Positions 27,509-37,253 are shown, counted from the first letter of the stretch. The stretch is DNA of 64,000 bases from an uncultured Clostridia bacterium (GCA_934121925.1 CAKOVK010000001.1:1-64000); one strand, 5' to 3'. The notes: generated from the letters alone by a model not told the origin. Program-made: numbers and translations.

Positions 27509-28549
27509 TTAGTCCACATCCTTTCTATCAAATTGATTTAGGAATCTTACATCATTTGTATAGAAATATCTTATATCTGTAATTCCATATTTAAACATTG
27601 CTAGTCTATCTAGTCCTGTTCCAAATGCAAATCCTGTATATTTTTCTGGGTCATATCCATTCATTTTTAATACGTTTGGATGTACCATTCCTGAACCTAA
27701 AATTTCTATCCAACCTGTTTGTTTACAAAGGTTACAACCTTTACCTCCACATTTAAAGCAGCTAACATCAACTTCATAGCTTGGTTCTGTAAATGGGAAA
27801 TAACTTGGTCTAAATCTTAATTTAGAATTTTCTCCAAGCATTTTTTTAACAAACACTTCTAATGTTCCTTTTAAATCTGCTAAACTAATATTTTTGTCTA
27901 TTAATAATCCTTCTACTTGACCAAATTGATGTGAATGTGTTGCATCATCATCTCTTCTATATGTTTTCCCTGGGCATATAATTCTAATTGGTTCTTTTTC
28001 TTCATTTGCCATCATAGCTCTTGCTTGAACTGCTGATGTTTGTGTTCTTAAAAGATGCTCTGGATCGACATAGAAACTATCTTGCATATCTCTTGCTGGA
28101 TGACCTTTTGGAAGGTTTAATCTTTCAAAACAGTATTCATCAGTTTCTAGCTCTGGGCCTGAAACTACATCATATCCCATTGAAACAAATATATCTTCAA
28201 CTTCTTCTATTATTCTATTTATTGGATGTTTGCTTCCTCTTTTTGTTTTTGTAGCTGGAAGAGTAATATCTATTCTTTCTTTTTCAAGTTTTAAATTCAT
28301 AGCTTTTTCTTTTAATATTTCTTCTACTTCTTTAATTTTACTTTCTAAGTTGTCTCTTACTTCGTTTACAATACTTCCAATTACTGGTCTTTCTTCTGGA
28401 GATAAATCTTTCATTCCTTTTAGAACTGCTGTAAGTTCTCCTTTTTTCCCTAAGTATTTTACTCTTGCATTTTCTAGTTCCTGCAATACTTTGCTGTTTG
28501 AAATTTCTGCTAGTGCATTTTCTTTGATTTTTGCAATTTGTTCTTTCAT
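27509..28549 (-). CDS. pheS: Phenylalanyl-tRNA synthetase alpha subunit
   Basis: Catalytic subunit, about 346 residues. N-terminal coiled coil (1-85), then class II motifs: motif 1 [20 protein letters not shown], motif 2 [37 protein letters not shown], a four-Cys cluster ([17 protein letters not shown]), and motif 3 [18 protein letters not shown] favour the ATG at 28549 (MKEQIAK); the ATG at 28561 lies right against the AAAGG site. Confidence 0.96.
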   Translation of the reverse strand: MKEQIAKIKENALAEISNSKVLQELENARVKYLGKKGELTAVLKGMKDLSPEERPVIGSIVNEVRDNLESKIKEVEEILKEKAMNLKLEKERIDITLPATKTKRGSKHPINRIIEEVEDIFVSMGYDVVSGPELETDEYCFERLNLPKGHPARDMQDSFYVDPEHLLRTQTSAVQARAMMANEEKEPIRIICPGKTYRRDDDATHSHQFGQVEGLLIDKNISLADLKGTLEVFVKKMLGENSKLRFRPSYFPFTEPSYEVDVSCFKCGGKGCNLCKQTGWIEILGSGMVHPNVLKMNGYDPEKYTGFAFGTGLDRLAMFKYGITDIRYFYTNDVRFLNQFDRKDVD

Positions 28550-28584
28550 GTAATAAATCATCCTTTCTTTTTTTGTTCTATTAC

Positions 28585-28840
28585 AAAAAAATCGTCCTAT
28601 TATATAGGACGATTTTTACCGTGTTACCACCTAAATTTATTAATTAAATAATTAACCTCATTATGCTATTAACGCTAGCTCACGCTTATATCTACTGTTG
28701 TTTCAATATAAGACCTAAAAAGTGAAATTTCGGATAAGCTTGTAATAAATAGGCTTTCAGCCTTTGACCTATTCTCTCTTAAATACATTTTAGCTATCTT
28801 ACTTTGCTTTTTCAAACGGCTTTAATTCTTCAATTCTGTT
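28585..28840 (-). promoter_or_regulatory. T-box leader of pheST
   Basis: tRNA-sensing riboswitch. On the minus strand the T-box sequence GGTGGTAACACGG (28616-28630) is followed by a terminator hairpin AAATCGTCC / GGACGATTT with a T run (28585-28618), so the two are alternatives. Upstream stems extend to about 28840. The downstream gene implies tRNA-Phe as ligand; I did not resolve the specifier loop. Confidence 0.9.
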
Positions 28841-28897
28841 TAATATAATATCATATTTTTTTGTTTAAAACAATAGTTTTTATTGGTTTTGTTAAAA

Positions 28898-29474
28898 TTA
28901 ATTTTCTCCGAGATATTTGGCTAGTTTTTCTGTATCCATTCCTACCACATTATTGTATGAGCCTTCTATTTTATCTATAAATTTGCTACCTATCCCTTGT
29001 ATTGCATAACTTCCTGCTTTGTCTAAGGGTTCTCCTGTTTTAACATATTCTTTTATTTCTTTTTCTGTCATTTTTTTAATATATACCGCTGTTTTTGTAT
29101 AGTCATTTTTCTCAATAACTTTTCCATCTTTTTTTATTATAACTGCTAAACCAGAATATACATAATTTACATTGTTTTGCAGTTCTTTTAGCATATTGCA
29201 TGCATCTTCTTCAGTTTTTGGTTTTCCTAATATTTTGCCATTAAAATATACTACTGTATCTCCACCTATTACTGTTAATTCTCTGTAATTTTGCTGAACT
29301 CTTTCAAATACTTCTCTTGTTTTACTTATTGCCAGCTTTTTTACTAGCTTCTCTGGCTGTTCTTCTTTTATTGTGTTTTCATCAAAATTACTTGCTATTG
29401 TTTCAAATTCTTTTACTAATTCTCCGCAATAGTTCTTTTCTCCTTGGAGAATTTGATGCCAAAATTATTTTCAT
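28898..29474 (-). CDS. maf: Maf-like nucleotide pyrophosphatase, read through a CGG +1 frameshift
   Basis: Hydrolyses non-canonical or modified NTPs; linked to septum control. N-terminus MKIILASNSPRRKELL is the Maf signature (substrate-binding SxSPRR). The +1 shift at CGG 29424-29426 gives LL-G-ELVKEFETIASNFDE and continues through the catalytic-type VIGGDTVVYFNGKILGKP. The second half (DYTKTAVYIKKMTEKEI..YV.TGEPLDKAGSYAIQGIG) is the conserved Maf C-terminus. Joined length 191 residues is normal. Without the shift it ends after about 22 residues. Confidence 0.94.
29424..29426 (-). other. CGG +1 frameshift site in maf
   Basis: Zero frame TTG CGG AGA, stop after six more codons. Skipping C gives TTG GGA GAA (L-G-E), right after the SPRRKELL signature; only codon 17 or so. 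Confidence 0.92.
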
Positions 29475-29544
29475 AGTTTAACCTCTTTCTTTTTATTTTG
29501 ATATGTATAAATGGCGGACAGAGTCGTCCGCCACTGCAAATATT

Positions 29545-29991
29545 CTATTTCATGTTTTCGTTTTCTATTTCTGCGACCATATCTAGTCTTTCTTTATGTC
29601 TTCCGCCCTCAAATTCTGTTCCTATCCACATTCTTACAATAGCAATTGCTTCTCCTACTGTTACATAATCTGCTCCAAGTGCTAAAACGTTTGTGTCATT
29701 ATGTAATCTAGAAAATCTTGCTGCTTCTTCACAAAAACATGGTGCACTTCTTATTCCTTTAAATTTATTTGCTACCATTGCCATTCCATAGCCAGATCTA
29801 CAAATTAATATACCTCTATCACATTTCTTTTCTTGTACTGCTTTTGATACTTCTTTTGCAATGTTTGGGTAATCAACTCTATCCTCTGAATATGTCCCAA
29901 AGTCTTTATATTCTATACCCTTTTCATCTAAATATTTTTTTACTTCTTCTTTTAATTTATATCCTCCGTGGTCACTTCCAATTGCTATCAT
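29545..29991 (-). CDS. rpiB: Ribose-5-phosphate isomerase B / LacAB-family isomerase
   Basis: Interconverts ribose-5-P and ribulose-5-P. The 148-residue product has MIAIGSDHGGYKLKEEV at its start, YPNIAKEVSKAV, RGILICRSGYGMAMVANK, and the H-N-D-x-N segment RLHNDTNVLALGADYVT. The active-site loop reads CRSGYGMA in place of the common CGTGIGM, so substrate preference may differ. Length is standard. Fits with the transketolase genes at 52-55 kb in pentose metabolism. Confidence 0.9.
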   Translation of the reverse strand: MIAIGSDHGGYKLKEEVKKYLDEKGIEYKDFGTYSEDRVDYPNIAKEVSKAVQEKKCDRGILICRSGYGMAMVANKFKGIRSAPCFCEEAARFSRLHNDTNVLALGADYVTVGEAIAIVRMWIGTEFEGGRHKERLDMVAEIENENMK

Positions 29992-30099
29992 AAGAATTTC
30001 CTCCTTTTATTTTATTCGTATTTATCTTATCACATTATTTTATCCTATACAATAAAAAAGGCAGAACATTACAAATATTGCAAAATTCTACCTCTTAAA

Positions 30100-30792
30100 T
30101 TATTCTTCTACATCTTCCATATCTATAACTTCATAATCTGCTGGTAGATTAAACAAAGATTCATCTACCTCTGAAGATAGTTTTAATATCTTTATTAATT
30201 CTTCTTCATCTTCATTAATTGTTTTAATATATTTTAAATCATTATTTATAAAATAATATCTTTCTGTTGTATTTTCATTATTATTAGTAAATTCTTCATA
30301 TTCATATTCAATTCCATCTATAGTTTCTTTTCCTTTTTTACATTCTTGTGATTCTATACTCTTTAAATCTTCTTTTGTAATAAATACTATATTTTCATTA
30401 AATGTTTCTTCATCTTTTCCTTTTATTTTTATATAAGCTTTCTCATCATGAGAAATTATATATGTAGTTTGATCTTTATATATAGCAGTTATATGTTGCT
30501 TAGTAGTATTTACATCCATATACATATTTTCTCCCATTGTAGCTATAGTTGCAGTAAGATCTTCTTCTCCATCACCCATATCTGCTTTTCCCTGTATTGC
30601 CATTACATATTTTTCACCTGAAACTACTTTGTTAATTGCATTATAGGTTTTAGACTTTCCATTTTCCTCAACTTTACTTTCTTTACTTACTTTGCTTTCA
30701 ACTTTTTCTTTATTATTACCGCATCCAGTAATTGCAAAGGCTAATGATACTATTAGCATTATTGTTAAAATTAATTTTAATATTTTTTTCAT
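30100..30792 (-). CDS. Lipoprotein, unknown function
   Basis: A 230-residue secreted lipoprotein. Signal peptide MKKILKLILTIMLIVSLAFA ends in the lipobox ITGC (Cys about residue 25), followed by a Lys/Glu/Asn-rich linker and a beta-rich domain (residues about 55-225) with repeated Tyr/Ile/Glu strands reminiscent of LolA/DUF-type lipoproteins. No enzymatic motif is visible. Very acidic C-terminus. Own RBS GGAGGAG. Confidence 0.7.
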   Translation of the reverse strand: MKKILKLILTIMLIVSLAFAITGCGNNKEKVESKVSKESKVEENGKSKTYNAINKVVSGEKYVMAIQGKADMGDGEEDLTATIATMGENMYMDVNTTKQHITAIYKDQTTYIISHDEKAYIKIKGKDEETFNENIVFITKEDLKSIESQECKKGKETIDGIEYEYEEFTNNNENTTERYYFINNDLKYIKTINEDEEELIKILKLSSEVDESLFNLPADYEVIDMEDVEE

Positions 30793-30837
30793 ATCTCTCC
30801 TCCTTAATATTTTACTATATTATTTCACAACGCCTTA

Positions 30838-32073
30838 TTATTTGTCAATACATATTTTGCCTATATAATAATTCTTTTTTCCTCTTTTTATAATTAAAAA
30901 TGTATTGTTTATAAGGTCTTGCTCTGTTATTGTCTTGTCTAAGTCTTTTACCTTCTCTCCTTTTATTTCTATACTATTTCCAGAAATAAATTCTCTTGCT
31001 TGTCTTTTACTAGTTGCAACATTCATTTCTACTAATACATCTAATATGTTTTTATTAAGTTCTACTTCTTTTACTTCATTCCCTTTAAAGGCTTCTCCTA
31101 ATTCCTCGTTTGATAAGTCACTGAAGTTACCTTTAAATAATGCATCACTAATTCTAACAGCTTTCTCGTATTCTTCTTTTCCATGTAAATCTGTTATTAT
31201 TTCTCTTGCAAGTACTTTGTGTGCTTCTCTTAATTCTGGGTGTTCATTATGCTTTGCTTCTATCTCTTCTATTTCTTCTTTGCTTAAGAATGTTAATTTC
31301 TTTAAGTAACTAATAATCATAGAATCCTCAAGATTTACTAGGTATTGATATAATTCATAACTTGATGTTTTATTTTTATCTAGCCATAGTGCATTTCCTT
31401 CTGTTTTTCCAAATTTAACTCCATTTGAATCTGTAACTAATGGCATTACCATACCATAAGCTGTTTTATCTGTTTTCTTTCTAATTAATTCTATTCCTGC
31501 TGTTATATTTCCCCATTGGTCTGAGCCAGCAACTTGAAGAACACAATTTTTTGTTTCGTATAGGTGTAAGAAATCTAGTGCTTGTAATATCATGTATGAA
31601 AATTCTGCATATGTAATACCCGTTTCCATTCTTGATTTTACTTTATCTTTTGCTAGCATATATCCAACATTAAAGTATTTTCCATAATCTCTTAAGAAAT
31701 CTATAACATTTATGTCTTTTGTCCAGTCATAGTTATTTACAACTTCAAATCCAAATATTTCTTTTGCTTGTTTTGTTAATCCTTTAATATTATGCTCAAC
31801 TTCTTCTTTTGTAATCATAGGTCTTTCTGCTGTAGGTTTTGGATCTCCAATTAGTCCTGTTGCTCCACCTACTAATAGAATAGGTTTATGTCCATATTTT
31901 GCAAGTCTTTTTGAAATTAAAAATGATGAATAATGTCCAATGTGCATACTATCTGCTGTTGGGTCTGTTCCAATATAAAATGTTAATTTCTCATTGTTTA
32001 GTTTGTTAATTAACTCTTCATCACTAATATCTTGAATTAAGCCTCTCCATTTTAAATCTTCGTACAAATTCAT
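30838..32073 (-). CDS. tyrS: Tyrosyl-tRNA synthetase
   Basis: Class I synthetase, 411 residues. HIGH motif in DSMHIGHYSS (about residue 42), tyrosine-binding YxxxQ-type region YAEFSYMILQALDFLHLY, GSDQWGNI, KMSKS-equivalent VKFGKTEGNALW (about 225), and a C-terminal S4 RNA-binding domain (SKRQAREFISGNSIEIKG). Preceded by a T-box leader, with a dispersed repeat between leader and gene. Confidence 0.97.
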   Translation of the reverse strand: MNLYEDLKWRGLIQDISDEELINKLNNEKLTFYIGTDPTADSMHIGHYSSFLISKRLAKYGHKPILLVGGATGLIGDPKPTAERPMITKEEVEHNIKGLTKQAKEIFGFEVVNNYDWTKDINVIDFLRDYGKYFNVGYMLAKDKVKSRMETGITYAEFSYMILQALDFLHLYETKNCVLQVAGSDQWGNITAGIELIRKKTDKTAYGMVMPLVTDSNGVKFGKTEGNALWLDKNKTSSYELYQYLVNLEDSMIISYLKKLTFLSKEEIEEIEAKHNEHPELREAHKVLAREIITDLHGKEEYEKAVRISDALFKGNFSDLSNEELGEAFKGNEVKEVELNKNILDVLVEMNVATSKRQAREFISGNSIEIKGEKVKDLDKTITEQDLINNTFLIIKRGKKNYYIGKICIDK

Positions 32074-32111
32074 AATATCATCCTTTCTTAATCATATGGT
32101 ATCCAAGGTAT

Positions 32112-32258
32112 ATCTTCTATAACTCGAACAAAGTGACTTTAGTCGTTCTTTGTTCTCACCGATTTAAGTTTCCAAATGAAATGAGGAAATCTCGAAGGTT
32201 CTAGCGATTATAGCGTTTTTTTATATACTAAAAAATTTCTTATTTCCTAATATATAAA
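32112..32258 (+). repeat. Family R1 repeat inside the tyrS leader
   Basis: ctcgaacaaagtgactttag...cgatttaagtttccaaat...ggaaatctcgaagg... and a T-rich hairpin end; about 80-85% like the copy at 708-840 by eye. It lies between the T-box terminator and the tyrS start, so it is transcribed as part of the tyrS leader (in antisense to its plus-strand reading). Confidence 0.75.
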
Positions 32259-32500
32259 AAACCAATTCATCCTAGTTAAAGGACGAATTGGTTTAAATTC
32301 CGTGGTACCACCTTTATTCACAATATTTTATATTGTCTCAATTAATGCTTATTCGTAGCTACACGTTAGTTACTATAAGAATTGTAATTCAAATTTTATA
32401 TTCTAGTAATTTCCACCAACCATTACCTCTCTATTAGTAACTATAAAATTCTACTTGGTTTCTTTTTAAAGCATAACTAAATTAACTTGCAATCATTTTA
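32259..32500 (-). promoter_or_regulatory. T-box leader of tyrS
   Basis: Minus strand AAGGTGGTACCACGGAATTT (T-box sequence, 32300-32320) followed by a terminator hairpin AACCAATTCGTCC / GGATGAATTGGTT and T run (32259-32297). Upstream stems run to about 32500. The gene implies tRNA-Tyr as ligand. Confidence 0.9.
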
Positions 32501-32546
32501 ACATTTTTAGAAGTTGTTGTCAAATATTTTGCAATATAACTTAATT

Positions 32547-33059
32547 TTATCTTAAAAAGTCATTATTTTTTTCATTTAAAAGTAAAGCTATCTTATTAGA
32601 TATTCCCCCTCCATATCCTGTAAGTGCTCCGTTTGAGCCTATAACCCTATGGCATGGTACTATAATACAGATTGGATTCCATCCAACTGCTCCACCAACA
32701 GCTTGTGCAGACATCCTTTTTATTCCGTGCTTTTTAGCAATTTCCTTTGCTATATCATTATATGTAATTGTACTTCCAAATGGAATAGCATTCATAATTT
32801 CAATTACTTCTTTTCTAAATTGAGTTAAATTATTTATTTTATATTTAGGAATAAAACTTGGATTTTTCCCACTGAAATATATGTCTAGCCATTTAGATGT
32901 TTCCTCAAAAATTGGCAGTTTCTCTTCTTTGCAATCTTTCTCATGCTTTTCAGTATCTTTTGAGCCTTCAAAATATAATCCAATTAAGCTTTCTCCATCA
33001 CTATGCATTATTATATCTGTGTATTCTTTTGGCGTTTTATATTTCCACTTGTATATCAT
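32547..33059 (-). CDS. ogt: Methylated-DNA-protein cysteine methyltransferase
   Basis: Repairs O6-alkylguanine by suicide transfer to Cys. The 170-residue product has the helix-turn-helix region FGSTITYNDIAKEIAKKHG and the active site IIVPCHRVIGSNGALTGYGG (acceptor Cys in PCHR). Length is standard for Ogt-type single-domain enzymes. All CGG out of frame. It borders the accessory region to its right. Confidence 0.95.
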   Translation of the reverse strand: MIYKWKYKTPKEYTDIIMHSDGESLIGLYFEGSKDTEKHEKDCKEEKLPIFEETSKWLDIYFSGKNPSFIPKYKINNLTQFRKEVIEIMNAIPFGSTITYNDIAKEIAKKHGIKRMSAQAVGGAVGWNPICIIVPCHRVIGSNGALTGYGGGISNKIALLLNEKNNDFLR

Positions 33060-33267
33060 AATTAATCTCCTAATTAATGTTTTTTATAATGTCTTATTTT
33101 CAATTTATCTGCTTATTATTTTATATCATATAAATATTATTAAAACAATTATTTTATTTGTTTGAAAATGAACTATATATTTATAAATTCTTGCTTTTTA
33201 ATGTGTTTGATAATATAATTATTTTGTTGTTGCAACATAATTATATTAATTTCTATAATTTAAAAAT

Positions 33268-33546
33268 ATGAGGTATAAAATGAAAATAGAAAATTTAGAA
33301 GAAGAAATAAACAATATTAAAAAAAGAAATAAGAAAGTTGAATTAGATAAAAAATGGGAAACATCCTTAACACGAAAAATATGTATCTGTATATTAACAT
33401 ATATAGTTGTAATTGCTTATTCATACATAGTAAGGAATTACTCTAACATACTTCTAAGTTCATTAGTCCCTGTTATTGGTTTTACATTGTCAACACTGTC
33501 TTTAAAATATATAAGAAAAATGTGGGAGAAAAATATAAATAACTGA
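33268..33546 (+). CDS. Small membrane protein with coiled-coil start, unknown
   Basis: 92 residues: charged coiled-coil N-terminus (KIENLEEEINNIKKRNKKVE), then KKWETSLTRK and two hydrophobic segments with NYSNILLSSLVPVIGFTLSTLSL. The pattern recurs in small clostridial membrane proteins of unknown role. No strong RBS (GAGG at about -6). First gene of the accessory region. Confidence 0.6.
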   Translation: MRYKMKIENLEEEINNIKKRNKKVELDKKWETSLTRKICICILTYIVVIAYSYIVRNYSNILLSSLVPVIGFTLSTLSLKYIRKMWEKNINN

Positions 33547-33585
33547 ATATCTCTAATAGTTACTCCTTGTAAAATAGGTTTCATA
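33545..33585 (+). repeat. 40-base duplicate of a piece of the radical SAM gene
   Basis: aatatctctaatagttactc and ccttgtaaaataggtttcat match 38264-38303 with one mismatch. Here it is an isolated fragment, at the junction between the small membrane gene and the relaxase remnant. Confidence 0.75.
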
Positions 33586-33586
33586 A

Positions 33587-33942
33587 GCTTTAAATAAACA
33601 GATAAAAACTGTTGATAAAGCTATAAAATATGAAAAAGATATTAAGCCAATTTTAGATGGAAATACTGAGCTTAAAGAAAAGTGTGAAAATCTAGAAAAT
33701 GTCTATAATTCTAGGATACAAGAAGAAACTAGAAAAATTGAAAAAAATATGAAGAGCATATTTCTTACCTAGAACATGAAAATAATTTTTTAAAGAATAT
33801 TATAAATACTTTGCTGAAAACAGTTTATAAATTTATTGAGTGGGTATGTATTAAATTTTCTATAACTGATGAAGATTCTTTTGTTAGGAAATTCAATGAG
33901 AATATAAAAATTTTTATATTCTCATTATACATAATACCTTAA
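33587..33942 (+). pseudogene. Remnant of a Mob/Pre-type plasmid relaxase C-terminus
   Basis: Two consecutive frames give IKTVDKAIKYEKDIKPILDG...NVYNSRIQEETRKIEKNMK and then, in another frame, FIEWVCIKFSITDEDSFVRK. The WVCIKFSITDEDSFVR-type segment resembles the C-terminal part of MobV/Pre relaxases. No catalytic N-terminus remains, and the frame break has no CGG, so this is real decay. It ends in a GAGAATATAAAAATTTTTATATTCTC hairpin-like repeat near 33896-33925. Confidence 0.55.
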
Positions 33943-34277
33943 TTTATACTATTATCAATTATAAACTCTACAGATATTTCGTTATCATAAGCTTCTTTTT
34001 TAATTCTATACTCTCCATTTTCTAGCTTTTCTATCTTTGAATACCAATAATACTTAAAGCTAATAGTCCTATCACTATGCACACTTTCATTTTCACTATT
34101 ATATCCAAAATAGGCATTTGGTACTTCTTGCCATTCATTATTTATTTTCTTTTCAAATTTAGCAGTACCATTCTATAAAGAAGGTCTTTTATTATTATCT
34201 TTAATTATAAGAGTTAAACCACTTCTAGTTAATGTGTTTTCTTCAATCCACATCTCTAAATTATCTATGATACTAGA
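33943..34277 (-). pseudogene. Decayed Ig-like domain fragment
   Basis: Minus-strand reading gives MWIEENTLTRSGLTLIIKDN, a TAG stop, then FEKKINEWQEVPNAYFGYN, and ends with LENGEYRIKKEAYDNEISVE. This resembles a bacterial Ig-like domain found at the end of clostridial membrane proteins, with one in-frame stop and no clear start. It lies directly downstream of the 34278 gene and may once have been a separate gene or part of one. Confidence 0.5.
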
Positions 34278-35135
34278 TTAACTATTTTCATTAAATAATT
34301 CATCAAAAATATAATATAGTCTTGTACCACCATTGTGTTTAGGCTCATATGTTTGTAAATCAATAGTGTCAGTATATATACTTTTATTTTCAAAATCCAC
34401 ATACAATTTATAGTCATAATATGTATTTGTTGTATCTTTTAGAGTAATTGTTAAAGTACCTATTGACTTATTTGTAATACTGCTTTCAAATACTCTCAAA
34501 TATTCTTTCATATTATTTTTTATAAAATTGAATATATCATCATAATTTCGAAACTCTTTCTTTATATTTGATATTGAAAAAATCATTTCTGCATTATATA
34601 TTTTGTCATTATTATAATTACCTATAATTTCATTCAATTCTGGTATATGTCCATATGATGATTTTTTTATAATCTTGTTTTGATTCATACTTATTGATAT
34701 TCTCTTATCAACTTCCAAAAATTGGTCTGTTAAAAGCTTATTTACTAACAATTCTTCAAAATTATCACTAATACTTTTTGTTTCATTCTTATTATCTTCA
34801 TTATAATTCACTAAAAAAGTTATATTATAAGATTTATTCCTTACAGTAGCTTCGTAATCTGTATAACTCAAAATAACTACAGGCTCTTTATCTGTTCCCA
34901 TAGGATATCCATCTCCTGTAATTTCTTGTTTCTCTTTGTTAATATTTAATATTTTAAAGTCTGTATTTTGGCCATACTTTGATTTCAAGTAATTTGAAAT
35001 TTCTGTTGAAACTTCTGATGGAACTTCTGAAAAAACTTTTTTATTTCCGCTTTTTCTATACAATACAATTCCTATACTTACTGTCATAATTAATACTACT
35101 AAAATAATTATTTTAATTTTTCTATTTTTTAACAT
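34278..35135 (-). CDS. Membrane-anchored extracellular protein, unknown
   Basis: 285 residues: basic start, one membrane helix (IKIIILVVLIMTVSIGIVLY), then a large Asn/Lys/Glu-rich extracytoplasmic part. No recognised motif. RBS AAAGGAGG. AT-rich and codon use like the host's, but it sits among decayed genes. Could belong with the Ig-like fragment downstream. Confidence 0.55.
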   Translation of the reverse strand: MLKNRKIKIIILVVLIMTVSIGIVLYRKSGNKKVFSEVPSEVSTEISNYLKSKYGQNTDFKILNINKEKQEITGDGYPMGTDKEPVVILSYTDYEATVRNKSYNITFLVNYNEDNKNETKSISDNFEELLVNKLLTDQFLEVDKRISISMNQNKIIKKSSYGHIPELNEIIGNYNNDKIYNAEMIFSISNIKKEFRNYDDIFNFIKNNMKEYLRVFESSITNKSIGTLTITLKDTTNTYYDYKLYVDFENKSIYTDTIDLQTYEPKHNGGTRLYYIFDELFNENS

Positions 35136-35470
35136 TTAATCCTCCTTTGCCAGCGTTAATCTACATATATTTTTTATGTATTGTTCATTGTATCCCTTTT
35201 TTATATTTTAATAATATCACATTGATTATCTCTTTACAATGTGATATATAAAAAACTAGTAATTCTTATTTTTTTCTATAAAGTGTATTTTTTCAAATAT
35301 AAAAAATAACTATTATCCTAACGTAAATTATGCTACAATATAAATGGAATTATAATAAACGAAAATGTATCTATTGGAATTTATAAATGTTTTATATCCT
35401 ACCAAAATATTGTAATATAACAATGATAAAATTTGTAAAAAAATATATTAAAATAATAATGGAGTTTATA
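35136..35470. other. Intergenic region
   Basis: No gene seen. It contains the hairpin ATATCACATTG / CAATGTGATAT at about 35214-35248 and the divergent upstream regions of the 34278 and 35471 genes. The open frame that extends the next gene upstream to 35387 has no RBS. Confidence 0.45.
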
Positions 35471-36025
35471 ATGATTAATGTAGTTGAAATAACACTAGAT
35501 GAATTTAAGAAAGATATCTATGATAAATATGTTATATTATTTCCCGAAGATGAACAAAGAAATTGGGAAAAAATAGAAAGAACTTATAAAGATGGAATTG
35601 AAAAATTTTATAAAATCATGTTAAAAAGTATAACTATTGGATTTTTTATGTTAGAAAAGTTGCGCAATGATTATCCATTTTATCTAGATTACTTTGCTAT
35701 ATTTAATGAATTTCAAAATAAAGGTTATGGAACAAAAGCAATACAAATATTAATTAATAAGATAATTGATGATAATGGATTAATTGCAGAAATAGAAAAA
35801 GAAAGCATTAATAATCCAACTACCATAAAAAGATTTCAATTTTATAAAAGACTTGGCTTTAATAAAATTGAATCTGAATATTTACTATATGATGTATTAT
35901 ATACACCAATAATAAATATAAATAAGAATATTGATAAACGAAATATGGACATTATATTTTTTGATTACTACAAAACTAATTGTGGGGAGCTGGATGTAAA
36001 AACTAAATGTAAAATTATTAAATAA
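35471..36025 (+). CDS. GNAT-family N-acetyltransferase-like protein
   Basis: 184 residues from the ATG at 35471 (GGAG six bases upstream). The acetyl-CoA-binding motif appears as FAIFNEFQNKGYGTKAIQIL (Q-x-x-G-x-G), followed by the NPTTIKRFQFYKRLGFNKIE segment, both typical of GNATs. Substrate unknown. The C-terminal 40 residues are not family-like, and another frame just downstream (36010-36104) stays open, so the 3' end may be altered by a frameshift unrelated to CGG. Confidence 0.7.
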   Translation: MINVVEITLDEFKKDIYDKYVILFPEDEQRNWEKIERTYKDGIEKFYKIMLKSITIGFFMLEKLRNDYPFYLDYFAIFNEFQNKGYGTKAIQILINKIIDDNGLIAEIEKESINNPTTIKRFQFYKRLGFNKIESEYLLYDVLYTPIININKNIDKRNMDIIFFDYYKTNCGELDVKTKCKIIK

Positions 36026-36116
36026 AATATATATAGAAAATTCTACAACTTATAAAAATGCTAAAATATTAGCACCAAAGTTGATTAATGAAAAATGGAG
36101 TTAGGATGGTATAAAT

Positions 36117-36299
36117 ATGTTTTATATAGCACAATTATTTGGAATTATAGCATTAGTAATTCTTATAACGAGCTTTCAAAAAAATAAAAAAGATACTTTA
36201 TTAAAATATCAAATATTTTCAAGTTTACTATTTGCCTTACAGTATCTATTTTTAAATGCAATTACTGGATGTTTAATGAGCAAGCACAAAGAAATTTAA
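36117..36299 (+). pseudogene. Truncated YgjV-like membrane protein
   Basis: A 60-residue N-terminal piece: FYIAQLFGIIALVILITSFQ, KNKKDTLLKYQIFSSLLFAL and QYLFLNAITGCLM, matching the first third of YgjV-type inner-membrane proteins (usually about 160-180 residues). The rest is missing. No CGG at the break. Confidence 0.6.
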
Positions 36300-36617
36300 A
36301 AATTAAGCAATTATAAAAATTTTGAGCAGAACTATGCTGTGTATGTTTTAAAGGATTATTGTATGCATCATACAAGTAAAAGAACTCATGATTTTTATAA
36401 TAAATAATCTTCCAAGATTAATTGGAAAAGATAAAATCAATAAGCACTTTTAATATAAAGTGCTTATTGATTTTAGGATTAATAGTATTTTAAAAATTTA
36501 GGCTTGTTAAACTTTACATAATATGGTATAATTGTATTGTATCACGAAAGTGGACAAACAATATTAAAAGTCCCTAAACGGGCAATGCTAGATTGTTTCT
36601 GGCATTTGGAGGACATC
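36300..36617. other. Intergenic region at a composition boundary
   Basis: No gene seen. A hairpin AATCAATAAGCACTTT / AAAGTGCTTATTGATT lies at about 36433-36475. GC content rises sharply from here into the following gene, marking a likely boundary of acquired DNA. An open frame upstream of the next gene's ATG lacks an RBS. Confidence 0.5.
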
Positions 36618-37160
36618 ATGACACAGTACATCATCAAGGCTGAAGGCAAAGCTAAGAAGAACGTTGCTCTCATCAACTCTGCTTCTGACATTCCGGCTCA
36701 TCTCGAAGGCATCGTTACAGTCGCTGACGGAAAGGTATTTATTCGGGACTGCATAGAAGGTTCTGAAGTCTGCCCTGTCGGCAATTTCATCGCATGGGAA
36801 CAGGACGAAAGCACTAAATCCGGTTGGAATATCTGGTGCAAAAGTAACGGACACTCAACCCTGTACATGAAAGATGGTCAGTGGTTTGAAAAGCCGAAAC
36901 CCGTTCGCTACGAAGAAGTCAACTGGACTGAACCTTCTATTCCGGACTTTATGAAAGGAGCAAACATCGAAGTCGTTGATGGCAAAATCGTTCTTCATGC
37001 ATTATGGGGAGACCAGGATGCTAAAGCCAAAGACGGTCCTTATGCTTTTCTGGCTTACGCCGATGGTAGCTATGCATTACTTAAGCTTTCCAGCGACTCT
37101 GCCAAGGAGTATTTCACCTGCGATGCAGAAGGCAATCACACCGGACGCCTCATTCAGTAA
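36618..37160 (+). CDS. Orphan GC-rich protein, probably horizontally acquired; in-frame CGG
   Basis: 180 residues from the ATG at 36618, preceded by GGAGG. I do not recognise the family. It has MTQYIIKAEGKAKKNVALIN, tryptophan-rich segments (FIAWEQDESTKSGWNIWCKS, WTEPSIPDFMKG) and no membrane helix. GC content is near 48%, far above the neighbours, with codons (CGC, CTC, GGC) rare elsewhere. CGG at 36744-36746 is in frame for Arg; shifting there would stop after three codons. Followed by its own terminator. Confidence 0.65.
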   Translation: MTQYIIKAEGKAKKNVALINSASDIPAHLEGIVTVADGKVFIRDCIEGSEVCPVGNFIAWEQDESTKSGWNIWCKSNGHSTLYMKDGQWFEKPKPVRYEEVNWTEPSIPDFMKGANIEVVDGKIVLHALWGDQDAKAKDGPYAFLAYADGSYALLKLSSDSAKEYFTCDAEGNHTGRLIQ

Positions 37161-37211
37161 TCCAGCACAGCTAGCTGTAGCTTGAGGAGATTGATATCAA
37201 CTCTAAAAACA

Positions 37212-37253
37212 GTCAAGAGCCAAGTCGTTTACAAACACTAGGCTCTTGTTTTA
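37212..37253 (+). terminator. Terminator of the orphan gene
   Basis: CAAGAGCC...GGCTCTTG hairpin followed by TTTTATTT. Confidence 0.75.
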
